A stretch of DNA of 64,000 nt from Taeniopygia guttata (Eukaryota; Chordata; Aves; Passeriformes; Estrildidae): the NCBI RefSeq assembly GCF_048771995.1, contig NC_133063.1:18724063-18788062 (forward strand), given 5' to 3'. Positions 37,101 to 49,100 of this stretch are shown here, in pieces (within the stretch, counting starts at the first letter, position 1; each line of letters starts with the position of its first letter). The translations under genes were made by a program, and so were the position numbers. The notes beneath the pieces are model-generated. The model did not search any database. It worked only from the letters and a program-made list of their open reading frames with translations, and had not been told where the DNA came from.

Positions 37101-40100
37101 CCTTTTTAAAAATTAAAATGACAGGAGAAGTACATAGAACATAGTGTTGCAGCTGCTTCAAACTGATGATTAGTCTATGTGGCAAGTTTGCAGTATGATC
37201 GAGAAAAATTTTGTGACAACAGTTTAGTTGTTGCAGGCTTTTGTTGACTTTCTCCTTCCATACTCATGGGGTATCCGGAGTATCTCAGTAGCATCAGAAG
37301 GTAGATATTGTCTGTTGCTTTGCATGTATCTTACAGCCTAAAGGCAGTTAATAATTTGTTGGTTGCTTGGGGGCCACTGAACACTAGCATTAGTATTTTT
37401 GGGAGTGCCTTCACTGATGAAGAGACTTTTACCTGTACTGACAGTTTACTTCTCTACCAATGTCTTGCAAAATTCAAAGAGGATTTGTAAATATGTAGAT
37501 TATAATGTGGACCATGACATAAATGTCTCTGCTGTGATCTTATTCAAGTTAATTCCATGTCTTGTAATTGCAGCCTATCTCACCTGCAAAAGTCTGTAGG
37601 CAGGTAGCAAAAGCATTGAGACAGTTTTTTTGCTGTCACCATAGTATAATATTTTGTATTTATGTAGAACAGATATGTAAAACAAAGATATAGAACACTT
37701 AAATCAGAAATTCCTAGTGTCATGTATGATAAAATGCAGTTAATTTTATATCATCAGAGAAGTCTTATTCCACTAAATAAACTGCTTTAAAGTATGTTCA
37801 CAAGTGTTAGATCCAGCTCATCACAAAGTAGATTGCCATCAAGGTTAATATTTGAGTAGTGTATGTGGGATAAGTATGTAAAATTATGACCTTGACAACC
37901 CATAATTCAGATGGCTAAGTAGTAAAATCGGATTTTTTTTCCAGAGATCCTTTAAGTTAAAAGAACAGCTTGGTCTCAACATGATTTAAAAAATAAGCGT
38001 TCACCTGCTACTAATTTCCTCCTTGGTTGCAAAGATCATTATTTGTTTTGATGACTGAGAGGCTATTTACATAGCACAAATGAAAGCATAGAGCAGCAGA
38101 AGAGGACATGTAAGTTAATGAAGAAGGAAGCATTAAGTAGTCTGCATTTGAAAGGGTAGCTTCTTGCATGAATAACCCAAAATCTGATGATAGGCTGCAC
38201 GTGCACCTGATAGTACTTAAGGTCCAATCTTGCAGCCAAAGCTCATGTGAATAAACTCAATAGGTCTGATCTTCTGAATAAGGGCTGTAGGATCAAATTT
38301 CAAATAACATGTGCAGATTATTAGTAGAAATCCTTACACTCTTAGTTTCAGTTTCTTTGCAGTTTTTCATTGAACATTCCAGATTTTCTCTGGCTAGCAG
38401 TGCTTTAATATAATATAAAGTACACGCTGCACACTATGGATCAAGCAAAATTGTTTGTGTACCTTGGCTTCTTAGAATGTATTTGCTGTTGGTTATTTAG
38501 TGTTTGGAAAAATTCTTACTGAGTCAACAATATAAATTTACAGTGATTTAACGTATTGTTGGATTAATGAACATTTACCTTTATGGAATGCCTGCTTGGC
38601 TTGGGCTATTGAAGAGGTTTTTCTGTTCAGAGATGAGATGCCAAATACTTAACAAGTGTCTTTGGAGCATGTGTGAATTGAATTTTTTCAGTGTCTTGTA
38701 CTTGGCCTTCAGCCAAGTAAGGGTGAACGTCCATGGAGGTAGCAAAAAGGCTCACTAAACTCCTGTTACAGAGGGAGCGTGAAAGCATCTAATTCAAATA
38801 TCTCCTGTTCTTATTTTTGAAAACGGTTAATTTCTGGTTTGTGTGATCTCTTTTGATAGTGCTATTTCTCTGCAAGTTATGCCCCATTTTGGTGGTTTAG
38901 GAGTGTTACTCTCTAGTTCAGTGCTTCCACTGGGGCATTTCAGCTGTGTGCTCCCTTCCTTCCTTCCTTCCTTCCTTCCTTCCTTCCTTCCTTCCTTCCT
39001 TCCTTCCTTCCTTCCTTCCTTCCTTCCTTCCTTCCTTCCTTCCTTCCTTCCTTCCTTCCTTCCTTCCTTCCTTCCTTCCTTCCTTCCTTCCTTCCTTCCT
39101 TCCTTCCTTCCTTCCTTCCTTCCTTCCTTCCTTCCTTCCTTCCTTCCTTCCTTCCTTCCTTCCTTCCTTCCTTCCTTCCTTCCTTCCTTCCTTCCTTCCT
39201 TCCTTCCTTCCTTCCTTCCTTCCTTCCTTCCTTCCTTCCTTCCTTCCTTCCTTCCTTCCTTCCCTCCTCCCTCCCTCCCTCCCCTCCCTCCCCTCCCCTC
39301 CCCTCCCCTCCCCTCCCCTCCCCTCCCTCCCCTCCCCTCCCTCCCCTCCCTCCCACCCCACCCCACCCCACCCCACCCCTCCCCACCTCCCTTCCCCCTA
39401 CCTCCCTTCCCCTGTGATAGGATGGAGAGAACTGGGGGAAAAAAATGTAAGCATCATGGGTTCACATAAGAACAATTTGCTGGGGACAGCAATGAGATAA
39501 GAAAACTAGCAGAAGCAGCAAAAATATTAATAGCAAGAGTGTACAAAAGCAAGAGAGTGATATCCATGCAAAAGGCTCACCTTGGAGGTCTGATCCATGC
39601 AGCCAGGCTCCCTTGCTCCAGAAATGAACCCTTCCATGTTTGTGGAAAATAACAAGGAGAATAACTTCCAGGTCCTAGCAATGCCGCTGCTCTGGCATTC
39701 CCCTGCTGTGGAAATGAACCTGGTCTTGGCCAGAATCAGGACCCCCATCTACTAATGAACATTGCAGAAGGCTTTTTACTTTAGCAAAACTTTACAGCAG
39801 AGTCAATTTCACAAAAAATATTTAGGATTGCACCTTTCCTTGAGGTACACATCCATTTCTATTTCTATTACCCATGAAATGCACTGAGGTCCTTCAACGG
39901 GATGGGTTTGCCTTTGTTGGAAGCCAACTAATCCAAACTGTCTCCCCTAACAGATTCCTCATATGCACAATGGTAACTTCGTCCTTTCCATGGTACGTGG
40001 GGATTTTGATTGGGCAGGGCCAACTAGACTAGAGCCTGTAGTGTTAACTAACCAGGTAGTCTTCAAATAAATGTAGATGCCAGTGTTTGAAGTTCCTACC

Positions 40101-43100
40101 ACCCATTGCTTTCAATGTGGTTTTAACAGTCCATTGTATCATTCAATTTTCCCAGATGCTGGTGCATGACACAGAATATGATACCCACTCAATACCATGC
40201 TCTCTGGCCATGAGGTCTATGAGGGTATTTTTGAAATCAGACCCATTGTACTGATGCCTTTTCCTGGTCTTAAAAAATTGAGAGCCGGACACAGTTAAGG
40301 GATAAGGGGTTTTTACTTTGGTGCTTTAATAAGAATGTAATGGTGCACATTTCATCAAGGCGGGATGTGCCGCAAAGCACACACATGATGGATCATGTAT
40401 AGAATTTATAGACGTTACAAATGAATATATCTAACCAAGATGCCCCATAGGACGCCTGGAAGAATGGCATGATATTCCTCCATTCTAGGAATTCCTCCCT
40501 GGATGGGCCAAATGTATAGTTTACAGGATATGTTCTAGAGAAGACCTTGGTTTCCCAAGATAGCATACGGTTTTCCAGCCTTCTACTGTGAGGCCTCTAG
40601 GATGTTATGACATCCTGGCCTAACAAAATACTAGGGCTATGCTAAATTATCAGACATAAAGAATTATAAGTATGCATGTTGAGAAAACTGAGGATACATG
40701 AAAGTTATATAAAAGGTATATAAAAGAAAAGGCAAAAAATCATCTTGACATCAGCACAACTCCATTTTTTCTGGGGTGCCATGTTGTCACAGGACTTGCT
40801 TTTTGAGGCCCAAGCTGGTGTTCCAGGCAGTGGTGGGAGGCACAGGGTACATCTCCAACCATCCAGTGGCTCTTTACACCACTGGTGGCACATAGGCCTG
40901 CCATTGTGGGTTAGTGTGAGAGTGATGTAATTAACCTGCCAAACCTTCTGCTATTTGTATTTCAGCCATCATCCACCACAACCACAGGGGCTGTACCTGC
41001 TAGGCCTACTTGATCACAGTGCATGTTTCACAATTATGGATCACCTGGGAAATAGTGTCCATCATTAAATCCACCCCATAGTTAAGCCACGAGCCCATCT
41101 GTATGTTACATCTCTTTCCTGATGGCCTGAGGCATCATGCGCCCACCAACCAGAAATAATTCACCCTTATGCTGTCGGTCCAGATCCAACTGAGACTGTT
41201 TAATTCTGGCAGCCCAACCCACCTATCCATTATTGAAATGCTTTCCAGTAGCCTGGCTCCTGCATGCATGAAATACAGCCAGCTTCTCTACCTGAGTAGT
41301 GAAGTTTTGCCACAATTCTTCACCCAGATGAGTTTGCCTCTGTCCTGCCAGTTGGTCTTCTTCCATTGGACAAGCCACCCCTGCAGTACATATACTGTCA
41401 TCACCACAAGTCAGTGTAGAGGTAGAGCACTGGCCATTTCTCTCATTCAGTGATATCTAAAGTCAGCTGGATTGTTGTCACATAGCATCCCCAAAGGGGT
41501 AATAATTAATATTGACTTTATTAATTTGAGATGGTTGATCAATCACTTTATTATACTATACTTATTGAGAAGCCCATCACTCTTACAAACAGTCACAATA
41601 CAGGTGGACCCATTTGGTCCTTGAATCCAAACACCATCACCACTGGCCAATTAAGAAATCACCCTTTGGTAAACAAATCTCCATAACACATTTCACATGT
41701 TCACAACAATAGGTGCAGCAAGTGAAAATAAGAATTGTTTCTTATTCTTTTCTCTGATCTTCTCACGGCCTTTCCCAGGACAATGCCTGGCTGGGAAAGT
41801 TGTGTGTTGCTTTTTGTGGCCAGAGAGCTGCTACTACACTGGATGGCTTTCTGCTCTGCGACCTAACTTGATGCACCTTGTCCCTCCACTGCTTCTGTGA
41901 CTCGCCATGTAGAACCTGTATGGCTGCTTTCTGTTTTTAGTGTAACCCAGCCATACAGCAGGAACTATCAGTGACGAGATCATATTTCTTTTCATTTTCT
42001 GGTAGCTTATTATATCAGCATGTGTAACTTCCTCCTCTTCTTCTGATGATAATCTACATTTTTTGCCTTCAGGCTGAGTCATGATGAATTCCAAGATCCC
42101 TGGGCAACTGACATTTGCTGTTTAAGCTTTCTGTGTGATTAGAGTTATCCAATTACTCCACATAGTATCAGTGGCGTGATGTGTGGAAGGGACTTCTCCT
42201 TTGAGCATCTCACCCAGCACTGGCAGTCAGAGTGCCAGGGAGGAGCTGTGCTTTGATGCCCATCACTTTGGAAACAGCTCAAGCCCCTTCATAAGCTGCC
42301 AGGGTCTTTTTCAGTTGTGATGTAGTGGGCCTCAGATCCTTTGTACCTCCAACTCTAGAATCCCAGGTTTCATCCTCTAGTCTTCTCAGGTACTTTTCCA
42401 GAGATTCCAGGAAGGACCATTCTCCCTTACTGTAGTGTAGACCACATTTTTCACATCCTCTCCTTTTCTGACCGGCTTCAGGGCTGCTGCATGAAAAGTC
42501 TCCTGTTTGATTTGTTCAAAAGCTTGTCATTCAGGACACCACTTAAAATCATTCTTCCTCCAGGTCACATGCTAGAGAGGACTCACAAACTGACTGTAGT
42601 ATGTAAACACATTCTCCAAACACCCACAGCATCTAAGAAAGCCTGTGTTTCCTTCTTGATGGCTGGCAGGGACATAGCTGCTATTTGGTAGACCATGTCC
42701 ATTGAAATGCAATGGTGTCCATCTTGCCATTTTACTCCCAAAAGAGGAATTTCCTGGACAGGTCCCTTGACGTTACTTTTCTTCACAGCAAAAGCAACCT
42801 TCATAAGGATTTGGATTGTGTTCTTCTCTTTCTCAGAAATTTTCTCTGCTGCATTTCCCAGCAATTTGATGATGTCATCAGTGTAAGTGTTCTGGAGCCT
42901 CACCCTTTTCTAGTGCAGTCTGGGTCAGTCCAAGACAAATAGTGGGCCTGGGTTTCCACCCCTTGAACATCCAGTTCCAGGTGTACTTTGTGCCCTTCTA
43001 GATGACAGCAGACTGTGACCTGCAGTCATGGCTAAACACATGGAGAAGAGCACATTTGCAGTGTCAGTGGTCCCACTCTGCTGCCTTGGACTCCAGCTCA

Positions 43101-46100
43101 TACTGAAGTTCCAGCACACCTGGCACAGCAGTGCTCAGTGGTGGTGTGACTTCTTCAGGCCATGGTAGTCCACTGTCAGTCTCCACTGGACTTACACACT
43201 GGCCATAGGGGACTGCTAAAGGGTGAGTGAGTCTTGCTGGCCACTCCCTGGTTCTCCAGACCCACCTCATGGCTGGGGGTCACAGAGTCCTGGCTGGTGG
43301 GGTGTTACCGATGTGCACTGCTTTGGTAGTGATTGGTACCTGCTGTTCTTCAGCCCTCAGCAGTCCCACAGCAGAAGGGTCCCCTGAGAGACGAGGCAAG
43401 GTGTTCAGCTGTCTAACTTCCTCTGCCTCTACATCAGCTATCCCAAAAGCCCAACAAGGACTTTTGGAGTCCTTGAAATACCCTCATTACAGCCTGCTCC
43501 TGAAGGTGAGGGTAATGCAGGTTCTTGCTAATAGACCCCTTGGAACAGATTTGAGTTAAATGACAGAATCATTAGTGTTTGTAACTATATATATAAGTAA
43601 GTTTTATTTTAGAACAGTTTTGTTGTAATGAAAGCAGATATGTAGCTGATTTAGTTATTATTGTCTTGGTTTAAGGTAATTTAAGAGGGACACTCTAAAA
43701 TGAGCTAATGCCTCTTAATTTAACCTATAAAAAGTGAATAATGACAGGCAAAAAAAGTATCAGTTTTTGTTTTATTTTATTTTTTTTTTAATATAGACTA
43801 ACAGCAGTAGTATTATGATTTACATGTAAAATGGTCACTATGGAGCCAGACCTGACCCTGTGGCAGCCATGGTACCCTACCCAGAAGGAGAGTCTCCCTG
43901 CAGGAGAGTCCCTTCCCGCTGGCATAGCAACGATGTGAGGTGGTATAGAATAAAATCTGGGTCCCAGCAATGCCCCCTCTGGGCTTCTGCAAAAATTAAC
44001 CCTGTCCTGGCTAGACTAGGACACCCATCTTCTAATGAATATTGCAGGAGGTTTTTTGCTTTAGCAAAATTTTCCAGTGGAGTCAATGTCACAAAAAACA
44101 TTTAGAGTTGCAGTGTTCGGACAAAAATATAAAGGTAGGCAGAAGAGAGAGATTAGCCAGGATCTTTAAAATATGTGAAGGTGTGATCTCATTTCTTATT
44201 ATACAGAGAAGAATCTATGTGGAACAGAGAATCTTGAGTGTACCAGTTGAAGGAAAAGCCTAAATGAGCCTTTATGGACAGCAAGGCCAGTTATAAATGT
44301 AGTACTTGAGGAATACATGTGTTAAAGGTTCTTTTTCATACCGGTTTGATGATTTTCAATTTTTGCTAGATAAGTGTGAAATAGAAAAATGGCAAGGAAG
44401 ACTTTAAACAAATTAGGTAAAACAACTAAAACTGGGGCACAGTACTGAATTTCTCTCTAATAGTAAGAGCACTAAGTAATAAGTCTCTAGAAAGTTCCAG
44501 TCCTTTTATTTTTCCCATTTTAGAATCAATGTTTTTGATAATAGAGAAAGTTAGTGGAGGCAGCTGAAAAAAAAAAATTACATGAAATATGTGTACAGTC
44601 TTTGTAATATTATGAAGATGTGAGCTTTTAACAGTTTGTTAATTTTCAGCATTTCTTTTTTCTGAGTGAAGGAAATGGACAGCTAGGATTCAGGACTACT
44701 CAACAGTACCTATGGAAATTTAAATATGAATCTTCATTTCATGCAGTATATTCATTTGCATATGCTAAATCAGCTTTCAAAATCTGGTGTTTGTGAAGAC
44801 TTTTTAGTGGCATGATTATGTCAGATGTGCTTCAGTGAACTCTTCTAGTTTGCAGGCAGCAATTGTCAGTACGTTGGTTCATCAGAGTAAGATGACAGTT
44901 CTCGAAAGGTTCAGAGATAGTTTTATAATTATTGTTAGCATGATTCTTGAAAGAAATTATGAGCATCTCATAAACCCAGATGGGAGTTTGTTACGTTGTT
45001 GATAAATGTGTTTTACATTTTTAAATTGATAAACAGTGAAAAGCAGAAAAGATACAATAAGGCAGATGGTTGTTTATAAAACACTTTTAAGTTGCTGCAA
45101 TTCAAAGAATGGTACTAATTGTTAAAAAGAAGACAAAAATTGGAATGGGGGAGTGTTTCAATGAATTCATTATGAGCTTTTTAAAAATAAAACCTTCAGC
45201 AGCTTTAGTTCAATTAGAACCATTTCTTGCCATTCTGAGTTTACATGCAAAAGTTAAGACTCTCAAATCTTAATAAACTTTTGTACCAACCATTTTCATG
45301 TAGCTGGAATTAAAGCTACAGCTAATTTACCTGTATGTATCTGTTTCTTTCTTTTTCCTTTTCGGTGGTTTGGAAAAACCCAAAATTTATTGCATAGCAG
45401 AATGAAGTTGAATTATCAGACTTATTGTTTCCAATTATAAAGAACGAGCACAGTAACAAATTCCAAAATCAAGCAGACATTTTATAGCAAGGAAATAATG
45501 GTAGCTAGTTGACTTGTTTTCTGTTCAAGGAGTGGTGAAAAAAATGGTTTTTTGACAACTATGTGACCAATATAAATATATATTTAAGTAGTACTTAAGT
45601 AGAACACCAGTCAGTATGTGTGATGAAACAAGTTGGTGCACCTTTCTCTTGTGAATATTTAGATCGAGTTTCCATTAGTTATCTTAAAAGTTCCCATGAA
45701 AGATGAAGTATTTTCCTACGTTTTCAGTATGAGTTTTTTGAAAAACAGATATGTAGATTTACTGCCTTCATCAAGCATCTCTTCTAGCATATGTTTATTT
45801 TCCATTGCAGAGCTACAGAAGAGCTTGGTTCTCTTTTACAGGATTTTCAGCTTTTGCATGATAGTCTTTTATGCTTTCTGTATTTTCAACAAGATACCTA
45901 ACATTTCATTTTTCAGGGAATATTTTTATTAACACTTAGCAGAACACTTTAATTTTTGTAAGTAAAGCTGTATCAGTTGTGTCAGCCCTTAATATAAGTA
46001 ATTTGTTAAGATGCAAAGTTATATCAGGCTGATCAGCTAAAATATGCAGAGTGCCTTTAAGCAGAAACATCCTAACCATTATAATAGCTACAGGTCTATC

Positions 46101-49100
46101 TGCCTACTCTAGTGGTGGAGCTTCCAGATATAAAGGAGATCCTAGATGGAACTTGCTGTGGTGAAGTGCAAGAGGTAACCATGGTAAATGGAGCTAGGCT
46201 TATCGTATGACTGACTTCTAGGGGAGAAAATGTGCTTATTTTCAAGTTTTATAAGGTGGTCATATGTAATGATTCACTTAAGTTTTCTGAAGTTTGTGTG
46301 GAAACTTTAAAAGAAGCACCACAAGTCCTCTGTAGCTGTTATCTAATCCTCTGGGAAGAGTACTGAATGTCAAGACTGTTACAGTCAGAATGTGACATAG
46401 ACCAGGAGAAGAAATAACAGTTGTTTAAATCTCTTGCTCCATAGTTAAATCCAAAAGAATTAATTGCTCTAGGCAGTGTTGGCCTACTTTTATGGCACTT
46501 CAGGATAATATTTAAACTCTGTGAAAAGTTTGAAAGCTCTTCATGTGCAACTGTCTTCTTTCCATTTTTAGTACCAATCCTCTGTGCTTTCTACATGCGG
46601 TCAGGTTTTGACCATAGCTTTAATTGTGGGAAAAGTAATTTCAAGCTCTCCTCCTCTGAGTGAGGTAGAAGACCACTTAAGAAGGCCTTACAACTGCATG
46701 TCTCAACACCTAGCTCTAAAACTCTATAGGGAGTTTGTAGGTTTGATCAAGGCTGGGGTTCTTACGTAGCTTTCAGTAATGTCCTTTAGAATAGTGGTTT
46801 TTAACCTAAGGGTAAGCACACAAGAGAAAGCAACTAGGAAAGCAAACCCAGGACTACTTAGCAATGAATTTCTTTACTAGAAAAATGTGTAAAGGTCTGT
46901 GCACTTCAGGTTCAGAAATACAGGTCTTTAAGAAATCAGAATAAGCTCATCCTTCAGTTGAGAGTTTGTTTCATTTAAAGTGTATCTGCTTTAAATATCA
47001 AAGCCATGCCATTTTTAGGTGCTCCTGTTGGTATGCATCCTGCCACCTATTTCCAGGTTCCTCTGCTAGTCAGTTCAGTGGGACAAACCTGGTTGTGTTT
47101 ACATACTAGGGAACAAGAGGCTGAGAAGCAGTGCTGTGGAAAGGGACTTGGGGTTTTTTATTAATTCAGTGCTGCATATCAATAAACAATGTGCTCTGCA
47201 GCTGGGGGCATCAGGCCCATCAGTGTCAGCTAGCCAGGGGAGGGGATTGTCCTGCTCTGCTCTGCACTGGGGTGGTGTCACCTTGAGTATTGTGTGCAGT
47301 TTTTGGCACCATAATATCAAAAAGACATTAGGCTATTAGCAGTCCAAAGGAGGGCCATGAGGCTGGTGAAGGAGCTGGAAGGGAAGCCTTATGAGAAGTG
47401 GCTGAGATCACTTGGTTTGTTTGAACTGGAGGAGACTGAGGGAAGACCTTGTCATGTCCTCAATATCCTCACAGGGGAAAGCAGAGGGGCAAGAACTAAC
47501 CTCTTCATTCTTGTGTACCAGTGACAGGACACAAGATAACAACATGAAGCTGAGTTTAGGGAGGTTCATGTTAAAGATAAGGAAAATTTCTTCACCTAGA
47601 GGTGATGGGACACTGAACAGGTTCCACAGGGAAGTGGTCACAGCATCTAGGCTGTCTGAGTTCAAGAAACATTTGGACAACACTCAGGGACATGGTGTGA
47701 ATCTTTGGGCTATCCAGTGCAGGAACAGGAGCTGGACTCAATGATCCTCATGAATCCCTTCTAACTCAGCTTATTCTGTGATTCTATTAAAGTTTCAGTT
47801 TCAAAGTGCATATTGCCTTCCACCAACTGATTTTTCAAGACATGTGTCACGATGCATTTGTAAAGGTATTACCTGATAGTACATATCCTACTACTCAATT
47901 CTATTGTGTTTTGCAAAAGTGCACCTAAGATGGTTGTATGCCGTGAAATCAGTTTATACTAGTAGAAAAGGAGACAGCTGGTTTGATAACATGAGCTTAT
48001 ACTCACAGTTGTCAGCCAGGAGCTCTTGTTTGTTCTGAATTTTGATCTACTACTAAGTTTACAGTGTCATATTGCTTCTTTCTGAAGTGTTTTGGGAATG
48101 TCAGGGACCATTGGATACTACTTTGCTAGGACTACATAAGGATTAAACATGAAGTAAAAGGTCTGATAAATTCTTGCAGATATCAGTATAGTTCAGTGCT
48201 CTTGTTTGCAGTGGTCTAGTATGCAAGAAATACTTCCAGGTGTATATGGTTGTAGGTAAATAAAATTCAAATAATTTTCACGGCAGGTAAATTTAATTTA
48301 GCTTCTGGGATTAAATGAACAGGGCTTATGCCTTTATTAATGTTCAGCTATTTATTAAAAATATCAGCAGGGCAGGGAGCCTGACACAGAGCTCTGGACA
48401 CTATGGAACTGGAGATTAATGACAATAAGATCAAGTGCCATGGGTGAGAATCAGGGAAAGGCCAACAAGGCTGACATCCTAGTCAGGGATGGGACTCTCC
48501 TACAGACCACCCAACCAGGATGAAGAGATGGATGAATTATTATATAAGCAGCTGGAGGATGAGTCAAGATCGCCAGTCCTTGTTCTTGTAGGAGATTTAA
48601 CTTGCCAGGCATCTGCTGGGAACTCCTCGCAGTGGAAAAGAGGCAGTCTAGAGGTTCTTGGAGTGTACAGAGGAGAGCTTCTTGTCACAGCTGGTGAGCA
48701 AGCCTGCCAGGGGAGGGGCTCTGCTAGACCTGCTCTTTGCAAACAGAGAGGAGCTGGTGGGAGATGTGGTGGTCAGAGTTGAGCGCAGCAACCAGAAAAT
48801 GATAAAGTTTTCGATTCTTGGTGAAGTAAGGAACAACAAAAATTTCTATCCTGTATTTCCAGAAGATGGACTTTGTCCTATTTATGGGATTGAAAGTTCC
48901 CTAGGAAGCAGCCCTTAAAAACAAAGTGGTGAGGAAGGTGGACATGTTTCAAGAAATAAATCTTGGAAGGTGCAGGACCAGGCCGTCCCTGTATGCTGAA
49001 AGAAAAGCTAGTGGGGAAGAGGACTGGCCTGGCTGGCTGAGCAGGGAGTTTTCACAGGAACTTGGGGGAAAAGAAAAAGAGAGTTGAAAAAAGAAGTGGG

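Larger units (their letters stand above)
39744..43555 (-). mobile_element. Decayed ERVL provirus, pol region (RT, RNase H, integrase), antisense
   Basis: Read on the minus strand, the order is a reverse-transcriptase region (about 43555 to 42480), RNase H/connection (about 42480 to 41170, interrupted) and integrase (about 41170 to 39850, interrupted), then the 3' end and LTR. I recognise it from the DNA pattern of the common avian ERVL pol, for example TACCTGCTGTTCTTCAGCCC near 43338, GCTTCTTGATGGC-type RT stretches, and the integrase segment near 40130-40230. Stops and frameshifts are everywhere; the longest remaining open piece is about 106 codons (42583-42903). Gag is absent. No env is seen, as expected for ERVL. 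Two later solo LTRs interrupt it (40265-40764 and 41473-41838). Confidence 0.8.

Noticed and set aside
38827..39500. Long open frames of FLPS/EGRK repeats on both strands
   Set aside because: They are translations of the (TTCC)n array. A 4-base repeat without stops is open in all frames, and no splice or start context supports coding.
41834..43270. Minus-strand frames of 60-106 codons
   Set aside because: They are pieces of dead ERVL pol, already covered as one mobile element; none could make a functional enzyme.
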